From assembly GCF_001680005.1 (NCBI RefSeq), contig NC_033566.1, forward strand, positions 1,426,001-1,490,000: a stretch of 64,000 nucleotides of DNA, read 5' to 3'. The notes beneath the pieces are model-generated. The model was not told the origin of the DNA. It was given only the letters and a program-made list of their open reading frames with translations, and did not search any database. This DNA comes from Plasmodium coatneyi. Lineage: Eukaryota > Apicomplexa > Aconoidasida > Haemosporida > Plasmodiidae. The translations under genes were made by a program, and so were the position numbers. Of the stretch, positions 1 through 11,645 are shown piece after piece; the stretch's first letter is position 1; each line of letters opens with the position of its first letter.

Positions 1-540
1 ATGCCAATTGCGCATGAACAATATGCAAATTAAGGGAAGGGGAAAAAAAAAATACCGAAGTAGTAATATCTATAGGATCATCCAAAAGGAAAAAACATCT
101 CTACACAAATGTGCCTACATGTGACCGTGTTCGTTTAACCCGTTAAATTTTGCCCAGTAATTCTATGAAAATGGGGAGAAAAAAAAAAAAAATGTGTATG
201 CCAGCGGCAAGAACGAACTAGCTATTTTGCATCCAAAGAGGAAAAAAAAAATAAATAATAAATAAAAAAATAGACAGCTAGCTAACTACTAGCTAAAATA
301 AACAACCATACAGTCTAACAGCCAAAAGAGACAACAACAACAAAAAAAAAAAACTCACACACTGTTGCACAAAAAGGAAAGGATTAAGGACGAAAACTGA
401 TATGTACCATTTCAATGGAGACACACACATGTATAGAGCGGCGGGGGTGGTGGATGTGTGTGATCCATGCAACGGTGTTAGGAACATATATCATTTGTAG
501 ACAAGTCCAGGTAGCCATATTTTTGCAACCCCACCCCCGC

Positions 541-580
<40 letters not shown>

Positions 581-646
581 CTATCTAGCCAATTTTAAAT
601 GAATGCATGCTACCATAAGCCCGTTATAAGAGGAAAAGAAGGAAAA

Positions 647-688
<42 letters not shown>

Positions 689-1097
689 GATTATAACCCA
701 CTTTGGTTGCCCTTCCATTTTTTTATAATTTCCCTTTTTTTCCTTTTTTTTCCTTTTTTATTTGTTCCCAAAAATTATCATCAACATTTTAAGTAGAATT
801 TTAATTTTCTTATTCAATAATTTTTAATACATGCTTTATTTTGCAACCAAAATTTTCCTAGTGTTTGGAAATCAATTCTTTCAGAACATCTATTTGTTTG
901 TTGTGTATACTTTGTAGCATTCTTGTGGGCTTTTTATTTATACTTTCAAAGGATTTGTTGTTTTTTTTTCCCCCGCACCCCTTTTTATTTTAAATTTTAA
1001 AAGGTTTGTCATTTTGTAACGAAAAAGTTTTCTTGCACCCCCTCTCCCCTTTGAAGAGCTAATTCTTTTTTCAAGTTTTTTTTATTTAAAGTGCAAA
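1..1097. other. 5' flanking region of secreted-protein gene copy 1
   Basis: No gene is supported here. The stretch is AT-rich with a poly-A run near 545-576, a (TA)n tract at 654-682 and pyrimidine-rich DNA up to the start codon. From about position 228 onward it closely matches the sequence upstream of the paralogous gene at 22955, so it probably holds the promoter and 5' UTR of the gene at 1098. The first 227 bases have no counterpart there, which marks the left edge of the duplicated block. Confidence 0.7.
654..682. repeat. (TA)n microsatellite
   Basis: About 14 TA dinucleotides lie in the 5' flank of the secreted-protein gene. The paralogous position upstream of 22955 has a shorter (TA)n tract, so the length has drifted since the duplication. 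Confidence 0.9.
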
Positions 1098-2108
1098 ATG
1101 GCTAAGACATGTTACTTCCCATTTTTGTTCCTTACATATTTTTTTTTGAGCTCAGCTTTGTTTGCCCGTTCGGATGATGATGGAAATGTTCATAATGAAT
1201 CAGCACCAGAAATATATAGAATGAGGGATGATACAGCAGTTGTGCCTCACAAAGGCCCCATGCTACAAAACAGTGAGTCCCCGAAAACGTTAAACGAAAA
1301 AATGAAGGTATTAACCACCATATTTTCTACACATAAGTCTATGTATATCGGCAGCATGAAAGAGTTATTCCTTTTGTACAGCAGTAACATTGACATAAAG
1401 AAAAATGGTTTCACTTACGGATCAATATCACTACATATGCAATTTGACAAGCATACAAGTAGTCAGGACATTGCTATGCTGAACACCGTATTCTATGCAC
1501 GCACAGTAAACGAGGAAAATCAGCATGTTGAAATAGCAGATGCAGCAGAACTTATTGATTTAAACGTCGATGAACTGTTAAGAGAAAACACACCTACAAG
1601 TGACCTTGATATTCCTTCGTTTGGAACAAGAAGCGGTATTGTTACTTCGGATGATCCTATCAATGTGTACCAAGTCATTAAGGACAGTCAACTCGACGCC
1701 ACAAAGCTTTTTATCACTCTAAATAAGGAAGGCGAAGACAAGTTTTCCGTTACAAAGTTGGATGACTTTCTGGGTGAATGTTTAAAAGCTGCGCAGGAAG
1801 CCTTGGTGCAGGCAGACGCTTCGGATAAAAAGAAAAAAAAAGCCGCAAATTTGCAAAGTTCTGATCAGGCTAATGGAAGTCAGACTAGTGGAAGTCAGGC
1901 TAGTGGAAGTCAGGCGAGCAGTACCCAAAGGAACGCGCAGGAACCAAAAAAAAACAGAAAGACTTTAATGGATGAATTCAAACAAAGCTTGGTCTCGAAA
2001 GACATGGCAAAGTGTAAAGAGTCCGCCAAGTTGCTAATGGCCAATTCGACGGTATCCAGTTTAATGTATCTGTTCGTACTAATAGCACTAGGCATCTGCT
2101 TGTTGTAG
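1098..2108 (+). CDS. Secreted, probably GPI-anchored surface protein (paralogue 1)
   Basis: A single-exon ORF of 336 aa that I do not recognise as a named family. It begins with a hydrophobic signal peptide (about residues 1-23) and ends in a hydrophobic tail preceded by small residues (ANSTVSS), the layout of a GPI-attachment signal. This suggests a membrane-anchored protein of an invasive or surface stage. Between them are a mixed-charge domain, a lysine run, three 5-residue GSQ(T/A)S repeats (15-nt units near 1876-1920) and a basic segment. Mature-part cysteines are few and no PEXEL motif is evident. The gene at 22955 is a paralogue: residues 1-62 and about 175-336 are nearly identical while residues 63-175 differ strongly. 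The start has an in-context ATG directly before the signal peptide. Function is unknown; GPI anchoring is an inference. Confidence 0.85.
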   Translation: MAKTCYFPFLFLTYFFLSSALFARSDDDGNVHNESAPEIYRMRDDTAVVPHKGPMLQNSESPKTLNEKMKVLTTIFSTHKSMYIGSMKELFLLYSSNIDIKKNGFTYGSISLHMQFDKHTSSQDIAMLNTVFYARTVNEENQHVEIADAAELIDLNVDELLRENTPTSDLDIPSFGTRSGIVTSDDPINVYQVIKDSQLDATKLFITLNKEGEDKFSVTKLDDFLGECLKAAQEALVQADASDKKKKKAANLQSSDQANGSQTSGSQASGSQASSTQRNAQEPKKNRKTLMDEFKQSLVSKDMAKCKESAKLLMANSTVSSLMYLFVLIALGICLL

Positions 2109-2814
2109 GAATCTGACGGGAAGGGAGACACTGTGGTGATTGTCGGGTGGTGCATTTGTTTGTGCGTTTAGGAAACCTTTCCACTTTGCTACTCCTTTTA
2201 CCAGAGTGGACATTTTAGCAGCATAAAAGCTGCTCCCGTAGGAAAATGCCCAAAGCGCATTTCCTTGTTCTTTGAAGCGCCATGCGTAGTAATGTTTTGC
2301 CCGACGAGGTTTTGTTACCACCCTTCTTTGGGTACGTGCCCCCCCTCTTTTTTTCCCGCAGCGCCCCTAATGCATGTGCTGCAAAGGAAATATTCCCCAA
2401 TGGAGGAATAATAAGTGTGCAACAGTGAAAGGGACTCCTTCAGTGTGAACCAATACATGTGTGCATGTGCATACACACTTCGCATAGTTTAATCTGTACC
2501 CCCTTTTTCACGTTACTCTTCATTTTTGGCCTATTCTGTGTTCCATCCAATTTTATCTGGAAAAAAAAAAAATAATTTTTTTTTTTCCCACTGTTTGCAT
2601 TTTGTCACAATTAAGTTTTAGAGAAAAACAAAATGAACACCATGGGATGTGTTGCAAAGTTAACACAGCGCATGGTACTAAGAATGACGCGCTCATTAAG
2701 CGGAATAGATGCGTGCCTCCTGGAGGTGTATACGCTCTCTTGGCAAACGAATGGTTTGTAACGGGTCGAATTGGGATGTGCGCGGGATCGAAGCGGAACG
2801 GCGCATTAGTACCA
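2109..2814. other. Intergenic region between convergent secreted-protein gene and SF3A2
   Basis: About 700 bases without a supported gene. The first 520 bases match the sequence downstream of the paralogue (from 23951), although each copy has small indels. Homology stops at an A-rich stretch near 2630, after which the sequence is unique and leads into the 3' end of SF3A2. Small ORFs here on both strands look like chance. Confidence 0.6.
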
Positions 2815-3513
2815 TCACCACCTGACGTTGTGGGGTAGGAAGTTGCGGCGTCTGCGCGCGCGGTTGTGCTCGGAGGGGTTCTGAAAATGAATCTGCATGA
2901 CGAAAATCTTTTTCTTCTCAAACCACTTGTAGTAAAAGTCCTGCGTTTCGTCTATGTCCAAATTAGGAATTTTAAAAGCAACCGTTTCGTAGGGTTCAGC
3001 TGCGAACAATAAGTACTGATACTTCTTGTCTGGAGGTTCGATTTTCTGTTCAAATGATGACATGAAGCGGAACTTGGGTTTGGTGTTTTCTTTAATATTT
3101 GGAAAGGACAATTCGAATAGGATGCCAAGTTTATTTTTTTTATTTTTCACTTTGGTGACATCATATCTTGGCTTTCCGATTTTTACAATTTTTTTTGGCT
3201 CTGGGGTAGCTTTGTTTAGTAACTTACTGGTGGTCAATTCGTTTTTTTCTTTTAGTAATCTTTGACTCAAATTCATTTGATGCTTTTTCCCCTGCGTATG
3301 ACATAGGTAGGAGCTTTCATTGTTGTGCAGAGTTAAGCATAATTTACACTCGTACATGCCAACATTATTTTTGAGGATATATGGGTCTTTCGTGATATCT
3401 ATATTTTCCAGTGCGAGTTGCTTCAGTCGTTCACGTCTCTCCTGGTTTATGTCCTCCCTCGTCATGGGCATACCACTGCCCGTTTTGTGGCCCACTCGGT
3501 TTTGGAAGTCCAT
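2815..3513 (-). CDS. SF3A2: Splicing factor 3A subunit 2 (SF3a66/Prp11)
   Basis: A 232-aa single-exon protein. SF3A2 is a U2 snRNP component that helps stabilise U2 on the branch point during pre-spliceosome assembly in the nucleus. The N-terminus MDFQNRVGHKTGSG is near-invariant in the family. A matrin-type C2H2 zinc finger follows (residues about 54-78, CKLC ... H-x5-H, with the hallmark LTLHNNESSYL and HTQGKKHQ). The conserved C-terminal half contains KIGKPRYDVTK, the FRMSS-type block and EPPDKKYQYLLFAAEPYETVAFK. The protein ends there without the proline-rich repeats of the animal protein, as in shorter Prp11-like forms. It lies inside the first copy of the duplicated block, and no copy remains in the second. 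Identification is very secure. Confidence 0.97.
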   Translation of the reverse strand: MDFQNRVGHKTGSGMPMTREDINQERRERLKQLALENIDITKDPYILKNNVGMYECKLCLTLHNNESSYLCHTQGKKHQMNLSQRLLKEKNELTTSKLLNKATPEPKKIVKIGKPRYDVTKVKNKKNKLGILFELSFPNIKENTKPKFRFMSSFEQKIEPPDKKYQYLLFAAEPYETVAFKIPNLDIDETQDFYYKWFEKKKIFVMQIHFQNPSEHNRARRRRNFLPHNVRW

Positions 3514-4927
3514 CTTTTGGGGGGTAGGCGGTGAGTTCAGCTCGGTTAGGCCAGCTTCGTTAGGTCAACTTTGTTATGCCTATCGATCCACCCCCTGCAG
3601 GATATGGGCTTCTTCCAGTGTGGCACCTTTCTCAGTTCACCTTGGTATTCCCAACGGACACGCATTTACGCGAAATGGTGCTTACTCCGCTGGATGGTGA
3701 ATGCATAATCTGGTTAATCTATTCACGCATAGGTACCTGCGAATGCGTTGCTATGTGGACTGACTACAAGTCGGAAGTGCACCTGCGTTTTTGTCCTCTC
3801 CCTCTTTTTTTCCTTAAACAAATGAGTGGTACATTGGATTGCCAAGGGAGCAGTAAAGGGAGCATATTATCGCCTATATAGTAATGAACAAAAAAAATTA
3901 AAATGCCCGAGGATGAGTGGGCCCGCGGGGGGGAAAAAAGGTTTTTATAACATAGCGCAGAAGAGAACCCAATCCCTCACATTTTTCGTAAATTTATTTT
4001 TTTAAAATTATTCTGTAGTAGCGCCATATAATTTGGCCATTTAAAAAAATTGACATTCTTGTCGCTGTGCATTTGTAAAAAAATGTTTGCCTTTTTTTTT
4101 TCTGCCATCGACGCCGTCGCTCCTGTGGGTTATTCCGTTTGGGGGATGAAACTTTGGGACTGCCCTCTACTAATGCGCACTAGTTGGGTGGGATATAAAG
4201 TGAGCCGCCCAGGTGAGGTTAACCTTGCACAGGCATATACCCCCCACTCCAACCCTCAGGAAGAAATAACTTACAAGTGCACAAAAAGCTAAGCATACTA
4301 TAGGCACGCATGTTTGTACATTTATGCTTTTGCGCATTCCCAACTGTGCGCAGTAATTATAATAACTTGCACTGATAGAAAATGCCAAGCAAACGCCCAA
4401 AGGAGGGAATCGAGCAGAGCTAAAAAAACATCGCCCAGTTCGCCACCCCCAGCCGATGAACCGCAGGGAAGATGAACTACTACAGGGGTTGTTCACCACA
4501 CGGGTTGCGCCTTAACAATGCTGTTCTCATCACACATTAGGCGCATGTCCTCCCATCAGAAAAGCAAACCGACCTCTGGTTAAACCCAATTTAGGCGACC
4601 CAAACGTAAACTTCCTTTTTGCACGCCCAATATGTGAGCCCCTTCAGAGGCATAACTCGGAAGAAACTGTTCGAGCACTCAAGAGGGTTATAATTACAAG
4701 TGGGGGAGAGTCACAGAGAAGTCTTAACAGACAATCCCAAACATTTGAAGTATTCTGGTGAAAGTTGTCCCCACGTGGTGTCCCCAAATCTGGTGATGCA
4801 CCCAATGGGGACAACACAATTTGTGGAAGCCTATCAAACATGAGTATCCACAAAAAAGGAGATTACCAGATATTTCCCAGACAGAAGAAGACCATTGTGA
4901 AAAATGTAAAGGAGAGAAAAGGGGAAA
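3514..4927. other. Divergent intergenic region between SF3A2 and the large propeller protein
   Basis: About 1.4 kb without a supported gene, probably holding the promoters of SF3A2 (leftward) and the large gene at 4928 (rightward). About 3890-4066 matches 24385-24519 and forms the right arm of the duplicated block. A 17-bp-arm hairpin lies at 4764-4815. The remaining ORFs have no recognisable similarity. Confidence 0.6.
4764..4815. repeat. Hairpin-forming inverted repeat, 17-nt arms
   Basis: Left arm 4764-4780 starts gttgtcccca and right arm 4799-4815 ends tggggacaac. About 15 of 17 positions pair, around an 18-nt spacer. It lies roughly 110 bases upstream of the start codon at 4928, so it may be in that gene's 5' UTR. 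No function is known to me. Confidence 0.7.
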
Positions 4928-7900
4928 ATGAAAACCTTTGCCCTACTACACAATTTGCAGGTGCATAAGTCAGCGCTACAGGAGGATGAACACGGAGGCG
5001 TCTGTTTCTTTTCTCTATGTGTCAGCAATGGCATTGTTTACGTCGGTTCATCTAACGGGAGGATCTTCCTTTTTAAGAGAAGAGGGCGCTGCTTATTCGA
5101 ACCCGTCCTTTTTCACAGCGTCATAAGGAGCCACACGTCTGGAATAGTAACGAAGGTTAGAAGTGGGCCGAGGCGCCACCTCCATCAGTTGGGGGAACAA
5201 CGCAAGGGGTTAGAGCATCTCAAGTGGAGATTCTTCTCCCCTGTGCACCTTGGTATAACCCACTTCACATCACCCTCTTTCCATTTATCCCCCTCCTTGT
5301 AGATATTTGCCGTGGACCGCCTTCACCTCTTAATTCACGGAACGGATAAGGGGGGCATCTACGTCCTCGGGAGTAAGAAGCTGGCCAGGAGAAAATGTTT
5401 AAGCACAGAGAGGGGAAAAAAGGAAAGGGTGCGCAAATTGGTGAGTCCTTTTCATAAAGGGGCCATAACGAGCATAAATTGTGTACTGGAGAAGGATCTC
5501 AGATACAGGCGCGGAAGGAGCGGGGGGAGATGCGAGGGAGAAACCTTATACGTCTTCATGGGAGACCAGCAGGGCGTGCTCTCCTGCATCGTTTTAAAGA
5601 AAAAAGGGTTGAGAGTAAGAAGCGAGGAGAACATTCTCCTTATCGATAGGACAAACGGTCCAATCAGCCACGTAGAAATTGAGCGAGACATAATTTTGGT
5701 CACCTGCGAAAGGGCTAACGTCATTATGAAGGTAGAAGAGGTGATTGAAAAGAAGAAGATTAACTTGTGCACCATTGGGAAAAAAGAGAACAGGAGTTAT
5801 TATCGGTCTGTGTTTTGCAACGCCAAGGGGGGGAAGGGGTGCCCATCCATTTTGAGTTTGAGGAAAAATGGGCGTGTGTGGTTAAGCCACGGGGAGAGGG
5901 TGATAAACACGCTTGTTTTTTACTACTCTTCTGTTTATTTTTTTTACTTGTTTTTTAAGACGGGGGTTAGGGGTGACGTCAGCGGCTGGGTGAGTGATGG
6001 CGTTCGTCGTGGAGATTTTCCAAACGGTGGTGGACCCTCTTTCCCATTCCACGTGTACCAAAAGCAGCTCATTAAAAACGTCCACTTCACAACTATGTTA
6101 AAGAAAATATTAAAAAAATTTACAAATTTCCTCCTGCCGCTAAGACCGAATGCGAACGCATGTTATAAGATAGACAAGGATCACTTTGTCCTGTTTGAGT
6201 TGGCCAACCCGTTCACGTCTTTCCCGAGTGGATCCCAAGATGCCTGGGCCGATAAGCTGTCAAGGAATGAGGAACAGGAGAATCTCGCCCAGTTGCGAAA
6301 AGATATAGATTTGATAAGAAGTTTCATCGAAGAAGAGTTGGAAAACGGAAGGGAAGACGAAGTAAATGGGGAGAGAACAAAATTCCTAACCTTCTTAAAG
6401 GACAATTTGGACGATGCGGAAAATATTTTAAGAAGAATTAAAAGCAAGAAAATAATGGTGATTAATATTAAAAGTATTGAAATAGAGGAGATGGTGGACC
6501 TCCATGTGGGTTCCCTTCCCTGGGGATGCAACAATATAGGGGAACAAACATCATGGGGAGAAACCCTTTGCACAAGTAACAAGACTGCCCATAAGTTGGG
6601 CAAACAAGAAGGGGAAGGGAAACAAGGGAAGATCCCCTTTGGAAGAGCAAATCAAAGGTTGTCCCCCCAGGCGGACACCGAACAATCCGTTTCCCCGGAA
6701 GGAAGAAACCATAGGAACACCCCATCCAGAAATGAATCCCGACAAGAGAACGAAACAGAAAATAAGAAAAACAGAAAAAGACTTCCTTATTGGAAATATT
6801 TCCACCCCAATCAGATAATCGACTCGGTAAAGTGGAAAAAGAAAATTTTCCTGTTATACTTCAATCCAAATATGAGAGACAATTTTTACGTTGCGCAAAA
6901 TATAAGTGACGTTTTTTTCTCACCACACAATGTGATACCAAGGAGGGAAGTACACCATATAGAAGAATACACGGGTGAGGGTAAAGCACAAGAGGGGACA
7001 CACTTCTACCTGTGCGAAGTGCACACTGAGGACAACTTCGAATTGGCAAAGTATCTCCCGCACGAAATAGAAAAAGTAACCCATTTGGAGAGTTACTCAT
7101 TCCACATGCTGCTCTTCCATGTGAGTCACTTTTTCGATTATCTAAACGGGAGAAGGGATTCCCTAGATGCAAATTTTCTTTTCCACGTGGAGAAGGACCT
7201 TCAACCAATAGAAGAAGCTCACTGCCTGGATGACCAAATAAATAAGGTGCTATTAAAAAACATAGAAGCTGTAAAAAAGAATATAAAGAATTCACTTTGC
7301 ATGACCCAGAAGATGAAGACAACTGAGTCGGATTTGATCACTGATAATAATTACCTACAGGGGATGGATTTTTTCCGTAGCGTTTATGCTCCTGTTAACC
7401 CCGCCTATTTGCATGTAAATGTGAAGAAGGCAAAAAAATTGTACAGCCGTATGAGGAGCACAGTGGTGAAGTATATGCCCGTGTTTTTTCAGGTTGTTAT
7501 GTGTGAGGTGTTTCCAGACACGCCTCAGAAGGGGCACCTCCCTTGTGTAAACGACTGCACCCTCACCACATATGTAACACTCATTCGGAATACCCCCTAC
7601 TTGTTGTTTCAATTTTTGCATTACTTCCACATCTTTGTCTACCTCGAAGTTGTCATTACGAGTTTTATATACAGAGAGAATTACTGCTTTAGCAAATTTC
7701 CGATGTACGTGCCGGAGAGGAGGCTGAGGGGTAGGGATAATACGCTTACCTCACCTGCACATATTACTGAAGAAGTGGGATTCGCACAGGGAGGAGCAGT
7801 CAATCGGTTAAGAAATTACGCTGTGGTAAAATTGAAAGGTAGAGATAGTAATTCCAACGTGCTCCCTCATGAGTGTGCGAACATAACGGGGGTTACAGAA

Positions 7901-10900
7901 GTCCTTAGGTCAAGTGGAACAATAGGATATGATGCTCCTGTTGATCTCTGTAGGGGCTACTCGAAGAAGGGACACCATCTGTTCACGTTGAAAGGAAAAA
8001 CATACCAAGGAGGGTTTTCACTTAATGGGGGAAACACCTTTGACATTTTCGACCATCTCCTTTTTGTGGTGGAAGGGTGGTCCAAAAAAGAGGGTGCCAT
8101 GAGGGAGGGACTTGCAGATGGAGTCCCGCTTCCAGCGCACGCAGCCCACCTCTCGAAGAAGGAACTTTTCTTCGAATGTAACAGGAGGATAACTAGGGAG
8201 GGGGTTCTCCGAAACGTGCCTCCACTTCTTCACACCTTGTTTATGTACCGAAGGTCGAAAAGAGGCATCGTGGATAAAGTTGGTGAGCGGTTTGAGTGGA
8301 CAAGGCGGCCAGACCAAAAAGAAACAGGCAGGAAAGTAAGAAGAAGGGTGTCCCCTCAAATGACTCGTGTTACACGGTTGTGCCAAGGAGTAGGGCGAAC
8401 ACAACTGTCTCCCCATGGACACCACGAATATGTGGAGCAAAAGCAGCTCCTGAACAATGGAAAAAATTCTTGCACCCAATTGGAAGAGCAAAAGGAGTGG
8501 TTCCCCCCAATTGGAGGTGATCCCCGTGATGAGAGGATCCAACGGCATCAGAGCGAATTGCGTAAAATGGTTAACCTGAGGAAGCTCTTAAAAAATTATA
8601 GGGAAAATGCCAGTTGCAAGAAAGGCATCATCCTAAAAGACCAAATGACCATACAAGACTTTTTAAAGTGCACAGAGAGGTTATATTTTTATCGAAAGGT
8701 CACTGAAGGGGTGTACATAGTAAACCTTAATGAGTACCGCCAGATTTATGAGTGTCTCTTCCTATATGAATTATTTGGTAAACTGTTTGACACAGAAATT
8801 GTTTTGTTCCACTTGCACTCAAATTGTAAGGTAAAAATGGAAGTGAACAGTAAGGACGATCATGGGAGGGGCATCCTTTGGAGTACGTCCTCCCACGAGG
8901 GGGATCGCCAAAAGGAAGAGAATCGCCAACAGGGCGTGGTAAAGATCGTGGGAAATAAACCAATAAAATATTTCAAAAAATGGAATGAACACATTATACG
9001 GAATAACATCCTGCTGATGGATATTCTCTTCGGGTTTTACTACAACTCAGAGGGCAGCTCAGAAGCAAATTTGAAGTCCTTCATGAGGAAGTTTTGCAAT
9101 TTTCGTTACCTAGCTCACTATATCAGTTATGTGAAGGGGGAAGAAGCGAAAGCAGTGGCGAAAGGGACTTCCTTCCTGTTCAGCTTCGATGAAGTGGCGC
9201 ATAATAGGAGCGATGTCGACATGCACGCCAAATGTCGTATAGGCAACTCCCACGGGGGGGGCCTCTCCCCGACTTGCATCGTTGAGAAGCAGTTAGACAG
9301 GTCACGAACCAAACGAAGCGAATCCCCCCAAGAGGTAGCATCCCCCCCACATGGCAAGACATCTTCTGAACATAATTCTTACCATTTGCCTGACAACGTT
9401 GAGGAAAAAAAAGGAGGGAAAAACCATCTGAGAAAAGCGAAAAGGGAGGCATACCGCCTCCATGTGGAGACCCTCCTGAGGGTGTATACCCATTTGGATG
9501 AGAAGCACCGATGCACAAAACATCATCGTCGTGTGAGCGTATTTCTTTTTTTTAAAAATATTGATGTGTACAATTTTGTCAGAGTCGTTTATCTGTTGTG
9601 CAGGGAGAAATACCACCATGAGGTCTCTTTGTGTGCAGGAAGGGAGGGACATCCAAATGGGGATCCATTCAAAAAGAAGAAATCCATTTGGAACTTTCAC
9701 AAGGTGTCTGCGCATATTAGCGACATTCTACGCAGATATGAAAAATCAAATAGATTAAAAAAAGTGAGCAGTGCCTTTCGCGCGTTTGTGAAAGATTTGA
9801 TGGTGGGGGAAAGGACAGATGAACCCCACATAGAGATACTTAACCAGCGGACCATTGAATTGTGTCTGCAGTATGTACGCCATCTTATAAAAGGGAAAAC
9901 GGCTTGCAGACACTCGCCGGGAAGGAAGAAGAAAATGTCCCTTCTGGTGTGTAAGCTGGCACACCTGCTCCGCATGCTGAATTGGAGAAAGGCGTTAGGT
10001 ACCCTTTTAGATATATACAGGAGTCTCTCTTGCGAAGTTTTTATTTTCACTCTCCTTTTGGAAAGGCATTCTACTGATTTGGGAGGAAGGGCTCTCCATC
10101 TCCTGCACAGGAACTATTCTACGGTGCTAAAGAAGAATCGAAGTTACGAAGACGTAGTTATGCATATGCTGCTGCACGTCGGAAGAAACAGTGACTATTA
10201 TTTGACCATCATGATTATCACAATTCTTAGGTACTTTTTTGAAAACTTTTTTTTTTTAAAAAATGTATGTATAAATTTGGAGGACGTTATAACGAAGAGG
10301 TATTCTTCCTTATTTTTGTGTTTCTTCAAAAATGGAATGTTCAAGAGGGAATGCATTTTTTCTCCAAATTTGTTTAAGTCGTTTCATACAGGTGACAGTT
10401 TTTTTTTTTTCTGATCATTCGTTTGTGAAGTACGTTTTTAAACGTTGTTATAAATATATGAATTTTCAAAGCGGCAATTTTTTAACTGTGTTAAATAATT
10501 TGTTATATGATCATTTTTTGAAATTGTTTCATTTTTTTCAAGTAAATTGTTCGTCATTTTTGCATGTGCATTTCAGTTTTTTTCTGTTAATATCTTATTT
10601 TTATGTTGGATATTATGCGCATGTTTCCCGCCTTTTGCGCTTTTTTTGGGATACATTTTGTGTCCTCTTACCCAAGTTGAAAATTTTAAATTGCAAGAAA
10701 TGGGAGCCACACAGTTGTGTGTTGTTAAGGGAGGGAGAAGAAGAAGAGGCCCCTGCGACGGGCCATGAAGACGATACCAAAATTTTCACTCAAGTGAAGT
10801 GCCAGGAGGTCATCCCGTCCGAGGAAAGTCTGCTTCACAGCATTGATTATTTGGCCAATTTCTTCTTCGAGATGTTAATTAAATTCCTGTGCGAAGTAAA

Positions 10901-11645
10901 TCACAAGGTGTGCAGCAAGGACGTCGATCTGGTCATTCATAATATAGGCAAGAACGAAGAAGTGTACTTTAAAGTATCTGAATTTGTGAACAACTTTTAT
11001 GGGTCATGCGCGTTGGTGTATAACAGGTGTGGTCAAAACGGGCAGGGCGAAACCTTCCACAAGGAGGGTGCAGTTACATGCAGAAGAAAAAATATCAGTG
11101 TGCAGATCTATGACCGACGAGGTAAGGCTCACACGTTGGTGGAAATGCTTAACTCCTTTTTTGGGGTGCTCTGCTGTTTGCAGTCAATCAAACTTAGCCT
11201 TAAAAAGGGGCGCGCCGTTTTTGTGCGTACCAATAGGCACTACAGGAAATACCTGCTGGGTATAATTTGCGGGCTGTTTGGTGGCGTGCCGGAGGGGAGC
11301 GGCGAAGGTGGTGAAGGATACCGTTGCAAAGAGCCAAGCGGACGGAGCACAAATAGCACCCCCCGGGGCAGTCCCACATTCGAACTGGATCACGCCTCAC
11401 AGAAGGAACGCTCCCTAAGTGTCCTCACCTGCGTGCTCTGCATCGCTCACTTCATCAGTCACTTCAAACATATTAAAGGAAAGGTGGTCAGAAAATTCAT
11501 CTTCATGCTGGACTACTTTTTGGCGAACCAAGACTCCCCGAACTTTGAGCAACAACACTGGGGATACACACCCCAGAAAAATATACATCAAATTTACAGA
11601 ACGATCATAACAAACTTGCCCACAAGGGTGTTACCGGTTAAGTGA
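4928..11645 (+). CDS. Very large protein with N-terminal beta-propeller, possibly HPS5-like
   Basis: Exon 1 is 4928-5155 and exon 2 runs from 5303 (GT at 5156, AG at 5301-5302, in phase), giving about 2190 aa. The N-terminal 350 residues read as WD-like beta-propeller strands (NGIVYVGSSNGRIFLF, LHLLIHGTDKGGIYVL, LYVFMGDQQGVLSCI). A later block, with IGKKENRSYYRSVF then LRKNGRVWLSHGERVINT, weakly resembles the HPS5/TECPR2 propeller, which would suggest vesicle or lysosome-related traffic. That link is an inference. The rest is long, hydrophilic and alpha-helical with Plasmodium-type inserts. In the assembly the reading frame breaks at a 12-T run (10399-10410). The frame before it stops at 10414, and the +1 frame continues smoothly (SDHSFVKYVFKRC) to 11645. 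I see no intron that fixes the phase, so a homopolymer length error is the simplest reading. Gene boundaries are firm; function is tentative. Confidence 0.7.

Larger units (their letters stand above)
228..4066. repeat. Dispersed segmental duplication, copy 1 (contains SF3A2)
   Basis: Two parts of this interval, about 228-2630 and 3890-4066, align in the same order and orientation with the continuous stretch 22085-24519. Shared landmarks are the poly-A plus (TA)n upstream block, the secreted-protein ORF, the sequence just after its stop codon, and the final 150 bases ending at the words gctgtgcat. The middle part, about 2631-3889, carries SF3A2 and is absent from the second copy. I infer that this is the fuller, probably ancestral copy. 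Confidence 0.85.

Noticed and set aside
8018..8548. 176-codon minus-strand frame inside the large propeller gene
   Set aside because: It is a shadow of the well-supported plus-strand coding frame and lacks any recognisable motif.
10392..10430. A 39-nt intron joining the two frames of the large propeller gene
   Set aside because: It would be unusually short, and the resulting phase gives an immediate stop (tac gtt tta a shifts to a stop codon), so a homopolymer indel explains the break better.
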